DNA of 64,000 bases from Bacillota bacterium (lineage in GTDB: Bacteria > Bacillota > Clostridia > Lachnospirales > Lachnospiraceae). Both the position numbers and the translations under genes were made by a program. The notes beneath the pieces were generated by a model. That model was not told where the DNA came from and made no database searches. It was given only the letters and a program-made list of their open reading frames with translations. The DNA is taken from the NCBI GenBank assembly GCA_023407575.1, contig JAEYLX010000049.1, positions 434,001-498,000 of the forward strand. The letters run 5' to 3'. The first letter of the stretch is position 1, and the number at the start of each line of letters is the position of its first letter. Positions 9,189 to 19,062 of this stretch are shown one piece after another.

Positions 9189-9448
9189 TTGTAATTACTT
9201 CTTTTATTTATTTTTTGTATTTATTTTTTGTATTTACTTTGTGTATTTATTTTTTGTAATTACTTCTTTTATTTAGTTCTTGTAATTACTTCTTTTATTT
9301 AGTTCTTGTATTTACTTCTTTTATTTAGTTCTTATATTTACTTCTTATATTTACTTCTTATATTTAGTTCTTGTATTTACTTCTTAAATTTAGTTCTTGT
9401 ATTTACTTCTTGTATTTACTTCTTGTATCTACTTCTTAAATAAATTTT
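9189..9448. repeat. Twenty in-phase 13-bp tandem repeats
   Basis: Exactly twenty 13-bp units, consensus TTRTATTTASTTC, run without a phase slip. Near-identical units are concentrated at 9254-9435, and early units drift towards T-rich forms. The G/C in the AST position alternates (ACTTC and AGTTC), so the higher-order unit may be 26 bp. It lies between the start of nfo and the end of a subtilase gene. There are no spacers, so it is not CRISPR, and no open frame uses it. The rest of the gap 9103-9529 is plain AT-rich sequence. Confidence 0.9.
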
Positions 9449-9529
9449 TGAATTCCCTTTTTATTTTTAATTTACTTTTTTATATTTCATTTTAATTTTA
9501 TTTTATAATCAATATTCTCTTATTTCATA

Positions 9530-11233
9530 TTATGGGTTCCCTCGTAAGCTTTCATACACTCCATAGATATCCAGGATTCCATACCCCCATTCCCTGCTCG
9601 GATATGTTTTGCCCGTATCCCTTCTAGCACCACGAATTAGCAAATTTTTAACATCCGTTCCATCCATGTAACTGACATTTCCTCTAATCTTCCCCCACTC
9701 CAGTAACATTGCTGCAATTCCAGCTGTATGAGCTGCGGAGACACTGGTTCCCGACATCGTTACATAATTATTTGCCGGTGCAGGTCCAACCAAGTTCACT
9801 CCTGGAGCCGTAATATCAGGAGCAATGCTTCCTAGTCTAGTATATCCTCTACTGCAATTTAAGTAAAGGCTGTCATTTGAATTATCATATGCTGATACAA
9901 CGATAGGAATTGTTACGTTTCCTGGTGAAGTTAGGGTCATGTTAGGTGATGATTTAATAAAATATGTTTCTTTACCTATAAAGCCATTTATGGGAAGCCA
10001 TATATTATAACGTAAATCCAGAGTTTTATTTATTTTATGAATTTTAAGTTGCCAAATTCCTTCTGTAGGATTTTTAAGTTTAACAATAACTAATTGAGCT
10101 CCCGACCTGGATCCCACTAGTTGAAAGTAAATACTGACAACAGTTTTTTCAAATATAAATCCTGTTTCTCTTCTCTCATTTAATCGTGGAACAACCGCAG
10201 GTATCACCTCTCCTCCTGGTGACATCATCTCAATAGAAAATGTATTAGGATTGTCTCCCCATATTTCCAAATAGATACCTGGTTCATTTGGCCCGACATT
10301 CAATTCAACCGTCTCATTGTCTACTCCTACTGTTAAATTGCCTTCATAATGGTGTCTGCTAATTCCCTCATTACCAGCTGCAATGGATACAGAAATACCT
10401 TCTTTTTGCACTATGGACGTTAAATAACGACTTAAGGCACCTACCTCATCATGATCTCCTTGGGAGGTACCAAGACCAATACATATGGATATCGGCCGAT
10501 CCAATTTTTCAGCAACATCTACTAGATATTTTACTCCCAGCATAACATCATTTTCTTGATAGCAGATAGTATCCTGAGTTACCATATAAAATTCTCTAAG
10601 TCTATTTTTAGCTGGCTTTAACTTTACAACAATAAGCTCCGCATCAGGCACAACACCGGAGAATTCGTTCCCCCGGTCTTCCTTTCCCGCTGCAACACCT
10701 GCCAGAAAGGTTCCATGCCCGATATCGTCCATGCTTGGAACTATTGATTTAGGATCACTATTTTGAAGAGCTAAATTAATCTGTTCCCTGGTATATTCTG
10801 TACCAAAAAGTAGTCCCTCCGGCGGTGTATCACTTTGTACTGACTGATCCCAAATAGAAACAATTCTAGTAGTCCCATCCTCATTTAGAAATGCTTTATG
10901 GGTATAATCAATCCCTGTGTCAACAATTCCTATTAAAGTCCCCTGACCTCTTAAATCCATGTCTGACACATTATTTAACCTTATAACACCCGAATCCTCT
11001 ATACTACTCACATCCAGTAATCCAAGCAATCGTGCAAACACCTTATATCCATACACATCCAATGGTCTCTCAGGAACTAACTCCTGTGGAATATATACCG
11101 ATGCAAAGGTTGGATCAATTCGAATGTAGCAAATTTCACTTTTAACCAGTTCTTCCATAGGATCTAGTTCATAGTCCGCAATAAAATCAGCATAATTTTC
11201 ACTAATAATATTATCTCCACAGTTATTATTCAT
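9530..11233 (-). CDS. Csp-like subtilisin-family serine protease (S8)
   Basis: A 567-residue subtilase with a complete triad: Asp105 in GIVDTGIDYTHKAF, His173 in DIGHGTFLAGVAAG and Ser497 in MSGTSVSAAHTAG, with the oxyanion Asn in IAAGNEG. There is no signal peptide, and a long insert separates the His and Ser segments, as in clostridial Csp germination proteases and their relatives. The role may be spore-associated processing; this is inferred. It is a close paralogue of the gene at 17285, sharing the N-terminal YADFIADYELD. AGGAGA precedes the ATG. Confidence 0.9.
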   Translation of the reverse strand: MNNNCGDNIISENYADFIADYELDPMEELVKSEICYIRIDPTFASVYIPQELVPERPLDVYGYKVFARLLGLLDVSSIEDSGVIRLNNVSDMDLRGQGTLIGIVDTGIDYTHKAFLNEDGTTRIVSIWDQSVQSDTPPEGLLFGTEYTREQINLALQNSDPKSIVPSMDDIGHGTFLAGVAAGKEDRGNEFSGVVPDAELIVVKLKPAKNRLREFYMVTQDTICYQENDVMLGVKYLVDVAEKLDRPISICIGLGTSQGDHDEVGALSRYLTSIVQKEGISVSIAAGNEGISRHHYEGNLTVGVDNETVELNVGPNEPGIYLEIWGDNPNTFSIEMMSPGGEVIPAVVPRLNERRETGFIFEKTVVSIYFQLVGSRSGAQLVIVKLKNPTEGIWQLKIHKINKTLDLRYNIWLPINGFIGKETYFIKSSPNMTLTSPGNVTIPIVVSAYDNSNDSLYLNCSRGYTRLGSIAPDITAPGVNLVGPAPANNYVTMSGTSVSAAHTAGIAAMLLEWGKIRGNVSYMDGTDVKNLLIRGARRDTGKTYPSREWGYGILDIYGVYESLRGNP

Positions 11234-11387
11234 GATTTCGTCTCCTATAAAGACATAATTAAAATAATATATGTTACTGTTGATTTATAAATTCAATGAT
11301 TTGCGCTTCTCTTTTTATTACTTATAATCCACCGAGATTTCAATTGTTATAACTATTCAAAAAATCAAAATTAAATAACAGTCAACG

Positions 11388-11734
11388 TCATTCTTCCGCT
11401 TTTAATATAGATTGTACAGAGCAACGGTTAATCTGACTAACAGAAACGATTGCACCTACCAACCAAAAAGCAATAAAAATGACGGTTAGAACAAGTCCCA
11501 GCTTTCATTTAGGTATGGATTATACCCCAACTCATCTGGATAATCAGCTCCCATGTATTCAAAGACAGCAGTTGTAGTATAGCTTTTATTACATTCATTA
11601 AGGAAATCATTTATTGTCACTGTCAAGCTTGTTCCAATGCAAAGAATAATTACGACCATAACAATTAAAAAGAAAAACAAAATTGATTTCTTCCAGGACC
11701 GAAAAAGATTTAACATACTATGTCTTAAAATCAT
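11388..11734 (-). pseudogene. Internally deleted copy of the FtsX-like permease
   Basis: The first 76 residues match the start of the 995-residue permease at 12592-15579 nearly word for word (MILRHSMLNLFRSWKKSILF). The frame then stops at 11486, while another frame continues with the last 35 residues of the same permease (WLVGAIVSVSQINRCSVQSI) to a TGA at 11388. About 2.6 kb of the middle is missing and the two ends are joined out of frame. A good ribosome binding site remains, so a short one-helix peptide of 82 residues could still be made. Confidence 0.88.
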
Positions 11735-11782
11735 GATATGCTCCTTATTAATATTGATAAACTTTATAAATGTAATGTATTA

Positions 11783-11818
11783 ATGGGGCAAAGTATAATT
11801 ACATATACTTTGCCCCAT
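11783..11818 (-). terminator. Hairpin between the ATPase and the deleted permease copy
   Basis: A perfect 15-bp inverted repeat (ATGGGGCAAAGTATA at 11783-11797 with its complement at 11804-11818), GC-rich at the base but without a T-run. It sits 22 bp past the ATPase stop and may limit read-through. Confidence 0.5.
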
Positions 11819-11839
11819 CGGATATAAGAAATCTTATGC

Positions 11840-12517
11840 TTACAGTTCATTGTACTCCGATAACCGTCCATCCACTATGTGATATATAACATCCGCCTTT
11901 TTCATTACAAAGATATCATGTGTAACAACGATAACACATTTACCTTCCTCATGGGCAAGCTTTGTTAGGAGGTCAATAATCATCGCACTGTTTTCACTAT
12001 CTAAACTTCCTGTAGGTTCATCTGCCAGAATTAACTTCCTGTTCATCGCCAATGCTCTGGCAATTGCTACACGTTGCTGTTCCCCACCACTCATCTTCTG
12101 CGGGAAACGGTCATGCAGCTTATCGGGTAATGATACTAACCCCGTCAACTGCTTTGCATCCTCCATTGCCTGTTTCTTACTCACATGACACAATTCCATT
12201 GGATACATAATATTTTCAAGAGCTGTAAGTAGTGGGAAAAGTCCAAAATCCTGATAAACCACTGCTGCACATTGTCTCCTGTATTTATCAAGATCCATAT
12301 CATTTGTCGAAGAACCCTCATAGGAAACCTGCCCTGCCTTTGGAATATCCAGCCCTGCCATTAAAGATAACAATGTACTTTTACCACTTCCGGACTTACC
12401 GATAATGGCATAGAACTTTCCCTGTTCAAAGTTAACATTAACGTTATTTAAGACATTCTTTTTCTCTGTATTATTGCTATAACTGTAGCTAACATCCTTT
12501 AATTCTAATAATGCCAT
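11840..12517 (-). CDS. MacB/LolD-type ABC transporter ATP-binding protein
   Basis: A 225-residue ATPase. Walker A is GKSGSGKST near residue 40, the signature is KMSGGEQQRVAIARAL, Walker B is LILADEPTGSLD, and the switch His is in VVTHD. This short ATPase type partners FtsX-like permeases that act as mechanotransmission devices or peptide/antibiotic exporters and sensors (BceA, MacB, LolD). It lies 74 bp downstream of the large FtsX permease on the same strand, so they most likely form one transporter. Confidence 0.9.
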   Translation of the reverse strand: MALLELKDVSYSYSNNTEKKNVLNNVNVNFEQGKFYAIIGKSGSGKSTLLSLMAGLDIPKAGQVSYEGSSTNDMDLDKYRRQCAAVVYQDFGLFPLLTALENIMYPMELCHVSKKQAMEDAKQLTGLVSLPDKLHDRFPQKMSGGEQQRVAIARALAMNRKLILADEPTGSLDSENSAMIIDLLTKLAHEEGKCVIVVTHDIFVMKKADVIYHIVDGRLSEYNEL

Positions 12518-12591
12518 TTCTACCCTCCATATAATAGGACCCGCTTATTCTAATTAATATCGGTTCTAAAATTCAAGTATTTCTAGTTGCC

Positions 12592-15579
12592 TTATTCTGC
12601 AGCCTTAAGGATAGACTGCACCGAGCAACGATTAATCTGACTGATAGAAATGACCGCACCTACCAACCAGCAAGCCACAAAGATTCCTGTTAAGACAAAT
12701 CCAAAGGTATTAAACCTCATCAACACTAAAAGAGATATAAGTGTGCCAGCGATACCTCCCATTACAACTAGTAAGGATTGCTCCAGGAAAATATTCAGAA
12801 AAGAGATACTCTTGGAGGTTCCCTGACCTCTCATCATAGCAATCTCCCTTTTTCTAAGTTGGATTAATATGAAAGGAATTAACATGGCAATCAGCACCAC
12901 TAATAGATACAATGCCGGAAAGATACGTTCCATATATAACACACGTTGGTTCATTGCTGTCTTTGTGGTTAGATACTCTTTATCCTCTATTACAATAAAA
13001 TTTCTGATCTCTCTTATCTTTTTGATTTGTGAATATCCTTTACTAAATAAATAACTTTTCAGTTCAGGTAATACTTCTCCACTACTTAATCTAAAATGAA
13101 AGCTATCAAAAGAATAGTATTGTAAGACATTCTCTTTGTCCCCACCCTTAGTAAGTACGCTTGGTAAAAGATATAATCCTAATTGACAATACACATTATC
13201 TAACTTTCCAGCCTTCACATAACTACCAACCACACGCATATTGTATGAAGATGAATTACCATACTCATCATATATGGATAGTGTTATAATATCACCCAGC
13301 CTAATCCCTTTCTCCTCTATATATGCAGTAGAAACGATGCAATTTGGATACTCAGTGTAGTCCTTTCCAAACATTGTTAGGTCATATCCATCATAGAACT
13401 GAACTTGTACTGCCGAACTATAATAGAATTCTGGAACTGTGGTCAAGTTATTTGTAAATACAATTCTTGGCCCTTGAAATAACTTATAAAAAAAGGTTTC
13501 TACATCAAAATCGGTAACAGGAACATCGAACTCCGGAATATCTAATTTATTTCCTTCTGCATCTGATCTTCCGGCATAGATAAAATTATACGTTTTTGTC
13601 ACATTTACCTCTGAAAGATAACCCGAGTCAACGATATCCTTAACAACATTCCCCTCTACTCTAAGACCGTTCGTTTGCTTACCGTCAATATCCGTAAGAT
13701 ATCCTTTAATATCCGGGCTATTATTAAGCTCAGCTAATTTCTGATCATATAAGTTTCTAGTATAAGTAAGCTGAAATAACAGTATAACGCCACAAGCAGT
13801 TACAAGGATAGGAATAAGGGTACGAATTTGTCCACGTTTTATGGAAAGCCACATATATTTCCATGGTCCGCCACGTAAGGAAGAAGAAATACCTCCACCT
13901 CGCACCCGGAGTTTTCTTCCTGAATGACTACGTGATTTAATACTTAAGACAGTAAATAAGAGACAAGAGCAAGTTGCCAATATAAATACAATACATCCTG
14001 CTATTAATAACGTTTCCGTTCTTATTTGTGGAATAAACTCAACTGTTTTAACCGTTGATAATCCACTATTGCTATAGTTAAGGTCGGTTACTGTATACTG
14101 TGAAACAATATTTTGCACAAGTTCCATACAACGATCGATAACCCCATTACTAATCAGTATGCCAATAACAACCGCTGTCAAGGAAAGGAAGCCTGAGCCG
14201 GTAAGAAAGTAGACGAAAATATTACGCTTTCCTGTTCCAAGTCTATGCATATTCGTAACCGTATCTCTTTGTCTGTAGATAAATAAGAAACCAAAGAGCA
14301 ATAATACTGCCACACAGACCAAAGCACAAACCCCAGTGATAAGCACTGCTACTAAAAACACATCCTTTAAAGACTTTGTGGTACTTGCATATCCCTGATC
14401 ATAGACTGTCATACGAATGCGATCCTGTAATAGCGGTGTTACTTCTTCTATGAACTTACTCGCTTTACTATTATAAAGTTCTACTTGTGCTAACGTATAT
14501 GTAAAATGATTGTCCGATAAATTAAATGCTTGTGACTTAGGAATGAAGATATCCTGTCTGTATTCTTTTTGCAGATTAGTTAACCCAACGATAGTGAAAC
14601 CATCCTTATAGGCAAACCCTGTTTTAAACCAATAACTATCTTTCTTTGCACTGCCCTCTTGAACTGCCAGGGAAAGATTTATTTGATCTCCTATTTTAAC
14701 GTTTAAAACACCTGCTAATTCTTCCGACATTAAGCACACTTTTGCTCCAGAGATATAATCCTCTTCCGTAAAATTCCTACCCTCCATAAGATATAGAGAA
14801 CCCTGTTGGAACGGGAGCAAAGCGTTTATATTGTTAGTCGCATGAACGGTAACACTGTTGTTGATAATTGAATATGTATTGGCAATATCTCGAAAATAGC
14901 TGTCTTCTTCTATCTGATATTTACTGTTAACAGAGCTGACATCTGCAATCATGCCTTCCATTGAAATGTTAAATCCTGCCGCTGCTGCCGTTGAATTTGA
15001 AAAAGGGGATAATTTAATGTAGGTATAAGAGGAACCGCCCAGATAAAATTCACCATGCAAAATGTAATAATTGCCGATTTCTAATTCCATTCCCATGGAA
15101 TTCAGATATACCATCTTTCCTTCCATATCCTTATAGGAGTAAAGAGTTTCCGTAACCTCACCCTTGTAAACCGATTCATTCTCATTGTAAGAAGTAACAT
15201 GCACAACCAGAACAGCGTTCTCCTTATAAAGCGGATCAAAATTTAATCTCTTGGTCCCCTCAATATATCCCAAAGCAACCGCACTTGAGTCCCATTTCTT
15301 CACAGCAGGATTTGAAGCAATAATCTCCGAATTAAATCCCTTATAGGTTTCATCTAAATACGGATTATATTCCATTTCGTCTGGATAGTCCGCTCCCATA
15401 TATTCAAACACAGCTGTGGTAGTATAGCTTTTATCACATTCCTTAAGAAAATCGTTAATTGTAACTGTTAGACTTGTCCCAATGCAAAGGATAATCACAA
15501 CCATAACAATTAGGAAAAAGAACAAAATTGATTTCTTCCAGGACCTGAAAATATTTAATAAGCTATGTCTTAAAATCAT
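12592..15579 (-). CDS. Large FtsX-like ABC transporter permease
   Basis: A 995-residue membrane protein. A hydrophobic helix at residues 16-37 is followed by a large extracellular domain, a first FtsX membrane block at about 395-530, a second extracellular domain and a last FtsX block from about 880 to the end, ending in SQINRCSVQSILKAAE. This layout fits two fused FtsX repeats, as in large Firmicute permeases that pair with MacB-type ATPases. AGGAG precedes the ATG. A promoter must lie between 15580 and 15642. The substrate is unknown. Confidence 0.87.
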   Translation of the reverse strand: MILRHSLLNIFRSWKKSILFFFLIVMVVIILCIGTSLTVTINDFLKECDKSYTTTAVFEYMGADYPDEMEYNPYLDETYKGFNSEIIASNPAVKKWDSSAVALGYIEGTKRLNFDPLYKENAVLVVHVTSYNENESVYKGEVTETLYSYKDMEGKMVYLNSMGMELEIGNYYILHGEFYLGGSSYTYIKLSPFSNSTAAAAGFNISMEGMIADVSSVNSKYQIEEDSYFRDIANTYSIINNSVTVHATNNINALLPFQQGSLYLMEGRNFTEEDYISGAKVCLMSEELAGVLNVKIGDQINLSLAVQEGSAKKDSYWFKTGFAYKDGFTIVGLTNLQKEYRQDIFIPKSQAFNLSDNHFTYTLAQVELYNSKASKFIEEVTPLLQDRIRMTVYDQGYASTTKSLKDVFLVAVLITGVCALVCVAVLLLFGFLFIYRQRDTVTNMHRLGTGKRNIFVYFLTGSGFLSLTAVVIGILISNGVIDRCMELVQNIVSQYTVTDLNYSNSGLSTVKTVEFIPQIRTETLLIAGCIVFILATCSCLLFTVLSIKSRSHSGRKLRVRGGGISSSLRGGPWKYMWLSIKRGQIRTLIPILVTACGVILLFQLTYTRNLYDQKLAELNNSPDIKGYLTDIDGKQTNGLRVEGNVVKDIVDSGYLSEVNVTKTYNFIYAGRSDAEGNKLDIPEFDVPVTDFDVETFFYKLFQGPRIVFTNNLTTVPEFYYSSAVQVQFYDGYDLTMFGKDYTEYPNCIVSTAYIEEKGIRLGDIITLSIYDEYGNSSSYNMRVVGSYVKAGKLDNVYCQLGLYLLPSVLTKGGDKENVLQYYSFDSFHFRLSSGEVLPELKSYLFSKGYSQIKKIREIRNFIVIEDKEYLTTKTAMNQRVLYMERIFPALYLLVVLIAMLIPFILIQLRKREIAMMRGQGTSKSISFLNIFLEQSLLVVMGGIAGTLISLLVLMRFNTFGFVLTGIFVACWLVGAVISISQINRCSVQSILKAAE

Positions 15580-15642
15580 AATATACTCCTCTGTGACATT
15601 TTTATAAGCTATTAAAAATATAAACCAGCTTGTATCTAAAAA

Positions 15643-15688
15643 TCCCCTTTAAAATTATTACATAAATTGTAATAATTGTTAAAGGGGA
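15643..15688 (-). terminator. Rho-independent terminator after the surface protein
   Basis: A stem of about 20 bp with one bulged base and a 5-nt loop, GGGG at the base, followed by TTTTT on the minus strand. It separates the surface protein gene from the permease downstream. Confidence 0.75.
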
Positions 15689-15741
15689 AGTCAATACATA
15701 TTGGTAAATTAATCGTATTTTAATCTATGTACTTCTACTAG

Positions 15742-16467
15742 TTAACAAAAATTTGTATTCCTGCTATTCCTACCTGCTTTGGCAAAGAAAGAACCAATTA
15801 TCAAAAATGCAATTGCACCTATACCATAGACATTTCCTAATGGAATCGTACCAGTCTTTGGAATATTCACTGGATTATCTATTCCTTCGAGCATATAATC
15901 AGTAATCACTTTAATTGCATCGTCTGAAATATCCTTGTTAAGGGTAGAATCTGCAAGAATCAGGTTTAACTCATCCTGCCAATCAAAAGCTGCTGGTTTC
16001 ATGCACTCTACAAGATAGGTAATAACAGCAACAGTAAGGCTGTCACTCCTATTACTTCTTGCCATTTTCAAATACTCAATTGCCTCTGTTGTATCAAAAT
16101 AATCATCCAATGCCAACAGATACCCAATACAAAATTGCTGATCTGCGGATAAAGCTTGAACATCAATGTCCTTAAGTTCTTTGCCATAAATAAATTGACA
16201 ATAAACTTCCGCATTATTCTTCCCATCCGCACTCCAGGAAAGTGCATTAATGATAGCTGCTTTCACATCAATGGGATTATTTGCATCAGCCAAATATTCC
16301 GCCATATCTTCTGTGATAGTATTCCGCTCACTGGCTTTCTTCACTATATCAACATTATAATAGGCTTTGCTAAAGGGGGTAGAAGTTACCGGGGAGTCTG
16401 CTAATGCTGTTTCTGTTACAAAAACCAAACCAATTATTACTGTAATAATTGCTATTAATTTCTTCAT
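15742..16467 (-). CDS. Secreted protein with a sortase-type IPKTG anchor
   Basis: A 241-residue protein. A signal peptide occupies about residues 1-23 (KKLIAIITVIIGLVFV then ALA). The middle is helical and acidic. At residue 202 the sequence IPKTG starts a C-terminal signal: a hydrophobic stretch (IGAIAFLIIGSFF) and a short basic tail. This resembles the LPXTG wall-anchoring signal with I in place of L, so the protein is probably attached to the cell wall by a sortase. The start is the ATG at 16467 with AGGGAGG before it. Neighbours suggest a link to the FtsX transporter, which is inference. Confidence 0.72.
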   Translation of the reverse strand: MKKLIAIITVIIGLVFVTETALADSPVTSTPFSKAYYNVDIVKKASERNTITEDMAEYLADANNPIDVKAAIINALSWSADGKNNAEVYCQFIYGKELKDIDVQALSADQQFCIGYLLALDDYFDTTEAIEYLKMARSNRSDSLTVAVITYLVECMKPAAFDWQDELNLILADSTLNKDISDDAIKVITDYMLEGIDNPVNIPKTGTIPLGNVYGIGAIAFLIIGSFFAKAGRNSRNTNFC

Positions 16468-16674
16468 AATAACCTCCCTTTCATGATAAAGGTTAACACC
16501 TTTACCCTGACACAATATATTTTACTTCTTATACTCATAGAACTTTACTTTTTCTTAATATAATTATAAAACACATGTATCCATATTTCCAGTTATTTGT
16601 TATTTTATTGAAAGCAAAATTCTCTTAAAACAGATTATTTTCAACTTGCTTTAGAGTTTGGATAACAGAAGTCT

Positions 16675-17157
16675 TCAATATCCATTAATTATGATTATTT
16701 CCCCTTCTTCGGGAGACGGAGGTTGAAAATTGTCATAATAAAGCGCAGCTGTCTGCTCTGATATGATAATATCATTACCATGGCCTCCATTTCTTTTTCG
16801 AATTCGTTCCAGAGCAACTTCCTTAGGGGTTTTCATATAGTATATCTTTGGTTCTATATCATAATTTTTTAGTAATACGATATATTCCTTTCTCATTTCT
16901 CTAGACCAAAAGGAATAGTCTAGAACAATATCCATATTTTTCTTAATAAGCGAAATCAGTTTATCATCAAGAAAGTCTTTAATATCTTTCCATATCTCCG
17001 TTGGCAAAGGATGTACTTTGTAACCTCGTTTATAAGATTCTTCGTCAAATGACAGTCTTATCATTCCGTTACGTTCAAATGTTTTAGCTAAAGTAGATTT
17101 ACCTGCTCCTGCCGGCCCGCACATGAAATAAACCTTACTTGTAGACATGTTAGCCAT
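16675..17157 (-). CDS. P-loop kinase-like ATPase
   Basis: A 160-residue P-loop protein. Walker A is CGPAGAGKSTLAK near residues 13-25, an Asp in LDYSFW is a Walker B-like position, and RIRKRNG is a lid-like arginine segment. It resembles predicted kinases of the AAA_33/COG4639 type, which phosphorylate small molecules or RNA ends; the substrate is unknown. AAGGAGG lies before the ATG. It is a single gene, divergent from the subtilase at 17285. Confidence 0.75.
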   Translation of the reverse strand: MANMSTSKVYFMCGPAGAGKSTLAKTFERNGMIRLSFDEESYKRGYKVHPLPTEIWKDIKDFLDDKLISLIKKNMDIVLDYSFWSREMRKEYIVLLKNYDIEPKIYYMKTPKEVALERIRKRNGGHGNDIIISEQTAALYYDNFQPPSPEEGEIIIINGY

Positions 17158-17284
17158 ATAATTACCTCCTTGTGTTGCATGAAGTAATTATAGATTACAT
17201 GTAGAAATTTTCAAGTACAAAAGTATCAAGAACTCTAAATATACATAACTATATATCTATATAATAATTTAATGGGTGTATGGT

Positions 17285-18982
17285 ATGAATACATGTAGTA
17301 ATCGTATCGTTGGAGAAGAATACGCTGATTTTATTGCAGACTATGAACTAGATACAGAGGAAAACCTTGCTAATAAGGGAATATGCTATATACCAATTGA
17401 TTCTACTTTCACAGCAGTCTATATGCCATTAAATATATTACCAACCAACCCTATGCGGGAATACGGTTACAAGGTTTATGCCAGACTATTCGGATTATTA
17501 GACTTGCAAAGTTTAGAAACTTCCGGTGTTAGCAGACTTCGCAATATACCTGGTTTAGATATAAGAGGTCAAGGAGTTTTAATAGGAATCGTGGATACAG
17601 GAATTGATTATACTCATAAAGCTTTTACTTATTCCAATAACACAACAAAAATAGTATCTATTTGGGATCAGACTATTCAAAGTAATTATGCTCCTGAAAA
17701 TTTCTATTTTGGGACAGAGTATTCAAGAGAACAGATTAATTCTGCACTCCAAAATAGTAATCCGCTAACAATTGTTCCAAGTACTGATAGTATCGGTCAC
17801 GGGACTTTTCTTGCTGGTATTGCGGCAGGCAACGTAGATAATGAAAATAATTTTTCTGGAGTAGTTCCCGACTCTGAACTTATAGTTGTTAAACTTAAGG
17901 AAGCAAAAGCTGGATTTAAGGATTATTATATGGTCTCACAAGATATTGTTAGTTATCAAGAAAATGATATTATGCTGGGGGTAAAATACTTGATTGATAC
18001 TGCCGCAAAATATCAACGACCAATCTCTATCTGCATAGGACTTGGAACCTCACAAGGTGCTCATGATGAATACGGTGCTTTAAGTACCTACGTATCAAAC
18101 CTCTCACAAAAGGATGGTGTATCAATAGCCATTGCAGCAGGTAATGAAGGTAATAGCCGCCATCATTTTGAAAGTACTTTATTAACTGGTACTGATACAG
18201 AAACAATGGAATTAATAATTGGACCAGACGAACCAGGGCTTTATATGGAAATATGGGGAGATGTTCCTAATACCTTTTCCCTCGAAATGATCTCGCCCGG
18301 AGGCGAAATAGTTCCTTTAATTTCACCAAGAATAAACGAAAGAAGAGAAATACGCTTCATTTTTGAAATCACAACTATTTTTATAGAATTTCTATTGGTA
18401 GGGTCTCGCTCTGGTGCACAAGTGGTTGCATTACGATTTAAAAATCCCGCTGAGGGTTCTTGGCGAATTACAATAAAAAAAATTAATAAAAGTTTGGCTT
18501 TGCATATTAATAGCTGGTTACCTATGACCGGATTTATCGGTAATGGAACTTTTTTTATTCCATCATCCCCCTACACAACATTAACTTCTCCTGCCAATAC
18601 ATTTAATCCAGTCGTTGCTACAGCCTATGATAATTCAAATGGCAGCCTTTATATGAATGCCAGCAGAGGTTTTACCCGCACCGGACAAATCTCACCAGAT
18701 TTAGCAGCTCCAGGAGTTAATATTATCGGTCCAATTCCGGGCAATAAATACGCCAAACATTCGGGAACCAGTATCGCAGCCGCTCATACTGCTGGTGTTG
18801 CAGCTATGCTTTTAGAATGGGGTAAGGTGAGAAGAAATGTTAGATACCTGGATGGAGTGGATGTGAAAAATCTTTTAATACGTGGTGCAAATAGAGACCC
18901 CGGAAAAGTATATCCGAATAGGGAAAATGGCTATGGAACGCTGAATATATTTGGTGTATTTGAAAATCTTAGAGGCAATTAA
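17285..18982 (+). CDS. Csp-like subtilisin-family serine protease (S8), second paralogue
   Basis: A paralogue of the gene at 9530, in opposite orientation, with the same architecture and an intact triad: Asp in GIVDTGIDYTHKAF, His in SIGHGTFLAGIAAG, Ser in HSGTSIAAAHTAG and Asn in IAAGNEG. No signal peptide. I chose ATG 17285 because the N-terminus then matches the paralogue (MNTCSN... against MNNNCG...) and a GGGTG sits before it; a GTG at 17276 is in frame. It is 565 residues long. The role is unknown, possibly spore or germination related as in the Csp group. Confidence 0.88.
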   Translation: MNTCSNRIVGEEYADFIADYELDTEENLANKGICYIPIDSTFTAVYMPLNILPTNPMREYGYKVYARLFGLLDLQSLETSGVSRLRNIPGLDIRGQGVLIGIVDTGIDYTHKAFTYSNNTTKIVSIWDQTIQSNYAPENFYFGTEYSREQINSALQNSNPLTIVPSTDSIGHGTFLAGIAAGNVDNENNFSGVVPDSELIVVKLKEAKAGFKDYYMVSQDIVSYQENDIMLGVKYLIDTAAKYQRPISICIGLGTSQGAHDEYGALSTYVSNLSQKDGVSIAIAAGNEGNSRHHFESTLLTGTDTETMELIIGPDEPGLYMEIWGDVPNTFSLEMISPGGEIVPLISPRINERREIRFIFEITTIFIEFLLVGSRSGAQVVALRFKNPAEGSWRITIKKINKSLALHINSWLPMTGFIGNGTFFIPSSPYTTLTSPANTFNPVVATAYDNSNGSLYMNASRGFTRTGQISPDLAAPGVNIIGPIPGNKYAKHSGTSIAAAHTAGVAAMLLEWGKVRRNVRYLDGVDVKNLLIRGANRDPGKVYPNRENGYGTLNIFGVFENLRGN

Positions 18983-19008
18983 TATGATTATCTCATTTTA
19001 ACGTAAAA

Positions 19009-19049
19009 CCCTCTTAATTACTTACACAGACTGTAAGTAATTAAGAGGG
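19009..19049. terminator. Bidirectional terminator between convergent genes
   Basis: A perfect 18-bp stem (19009-19026 with 19032-19049) with a 5-nt loop and CCC/GGG at its base. On the minus strand it is followed by TTTT. It serves the subtilase (plus) and the kinase (minus). Confidence 0.72.
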
Positions 19050-19062
19050 AAAAGTAAATTCA

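Noticed and set aside
9189..9448. CRISPR array
   Set aside because: The repeats are contiguous with no spacers and are only 13 bp; no cas genes are present.
9530..18982. The block between the two subtilases as a composite transposon
   Set aside because: No insertion-sequence transposase, terminal repeats or target duplication are visible at its edges; paralogous genes alone do not make a mobile element.
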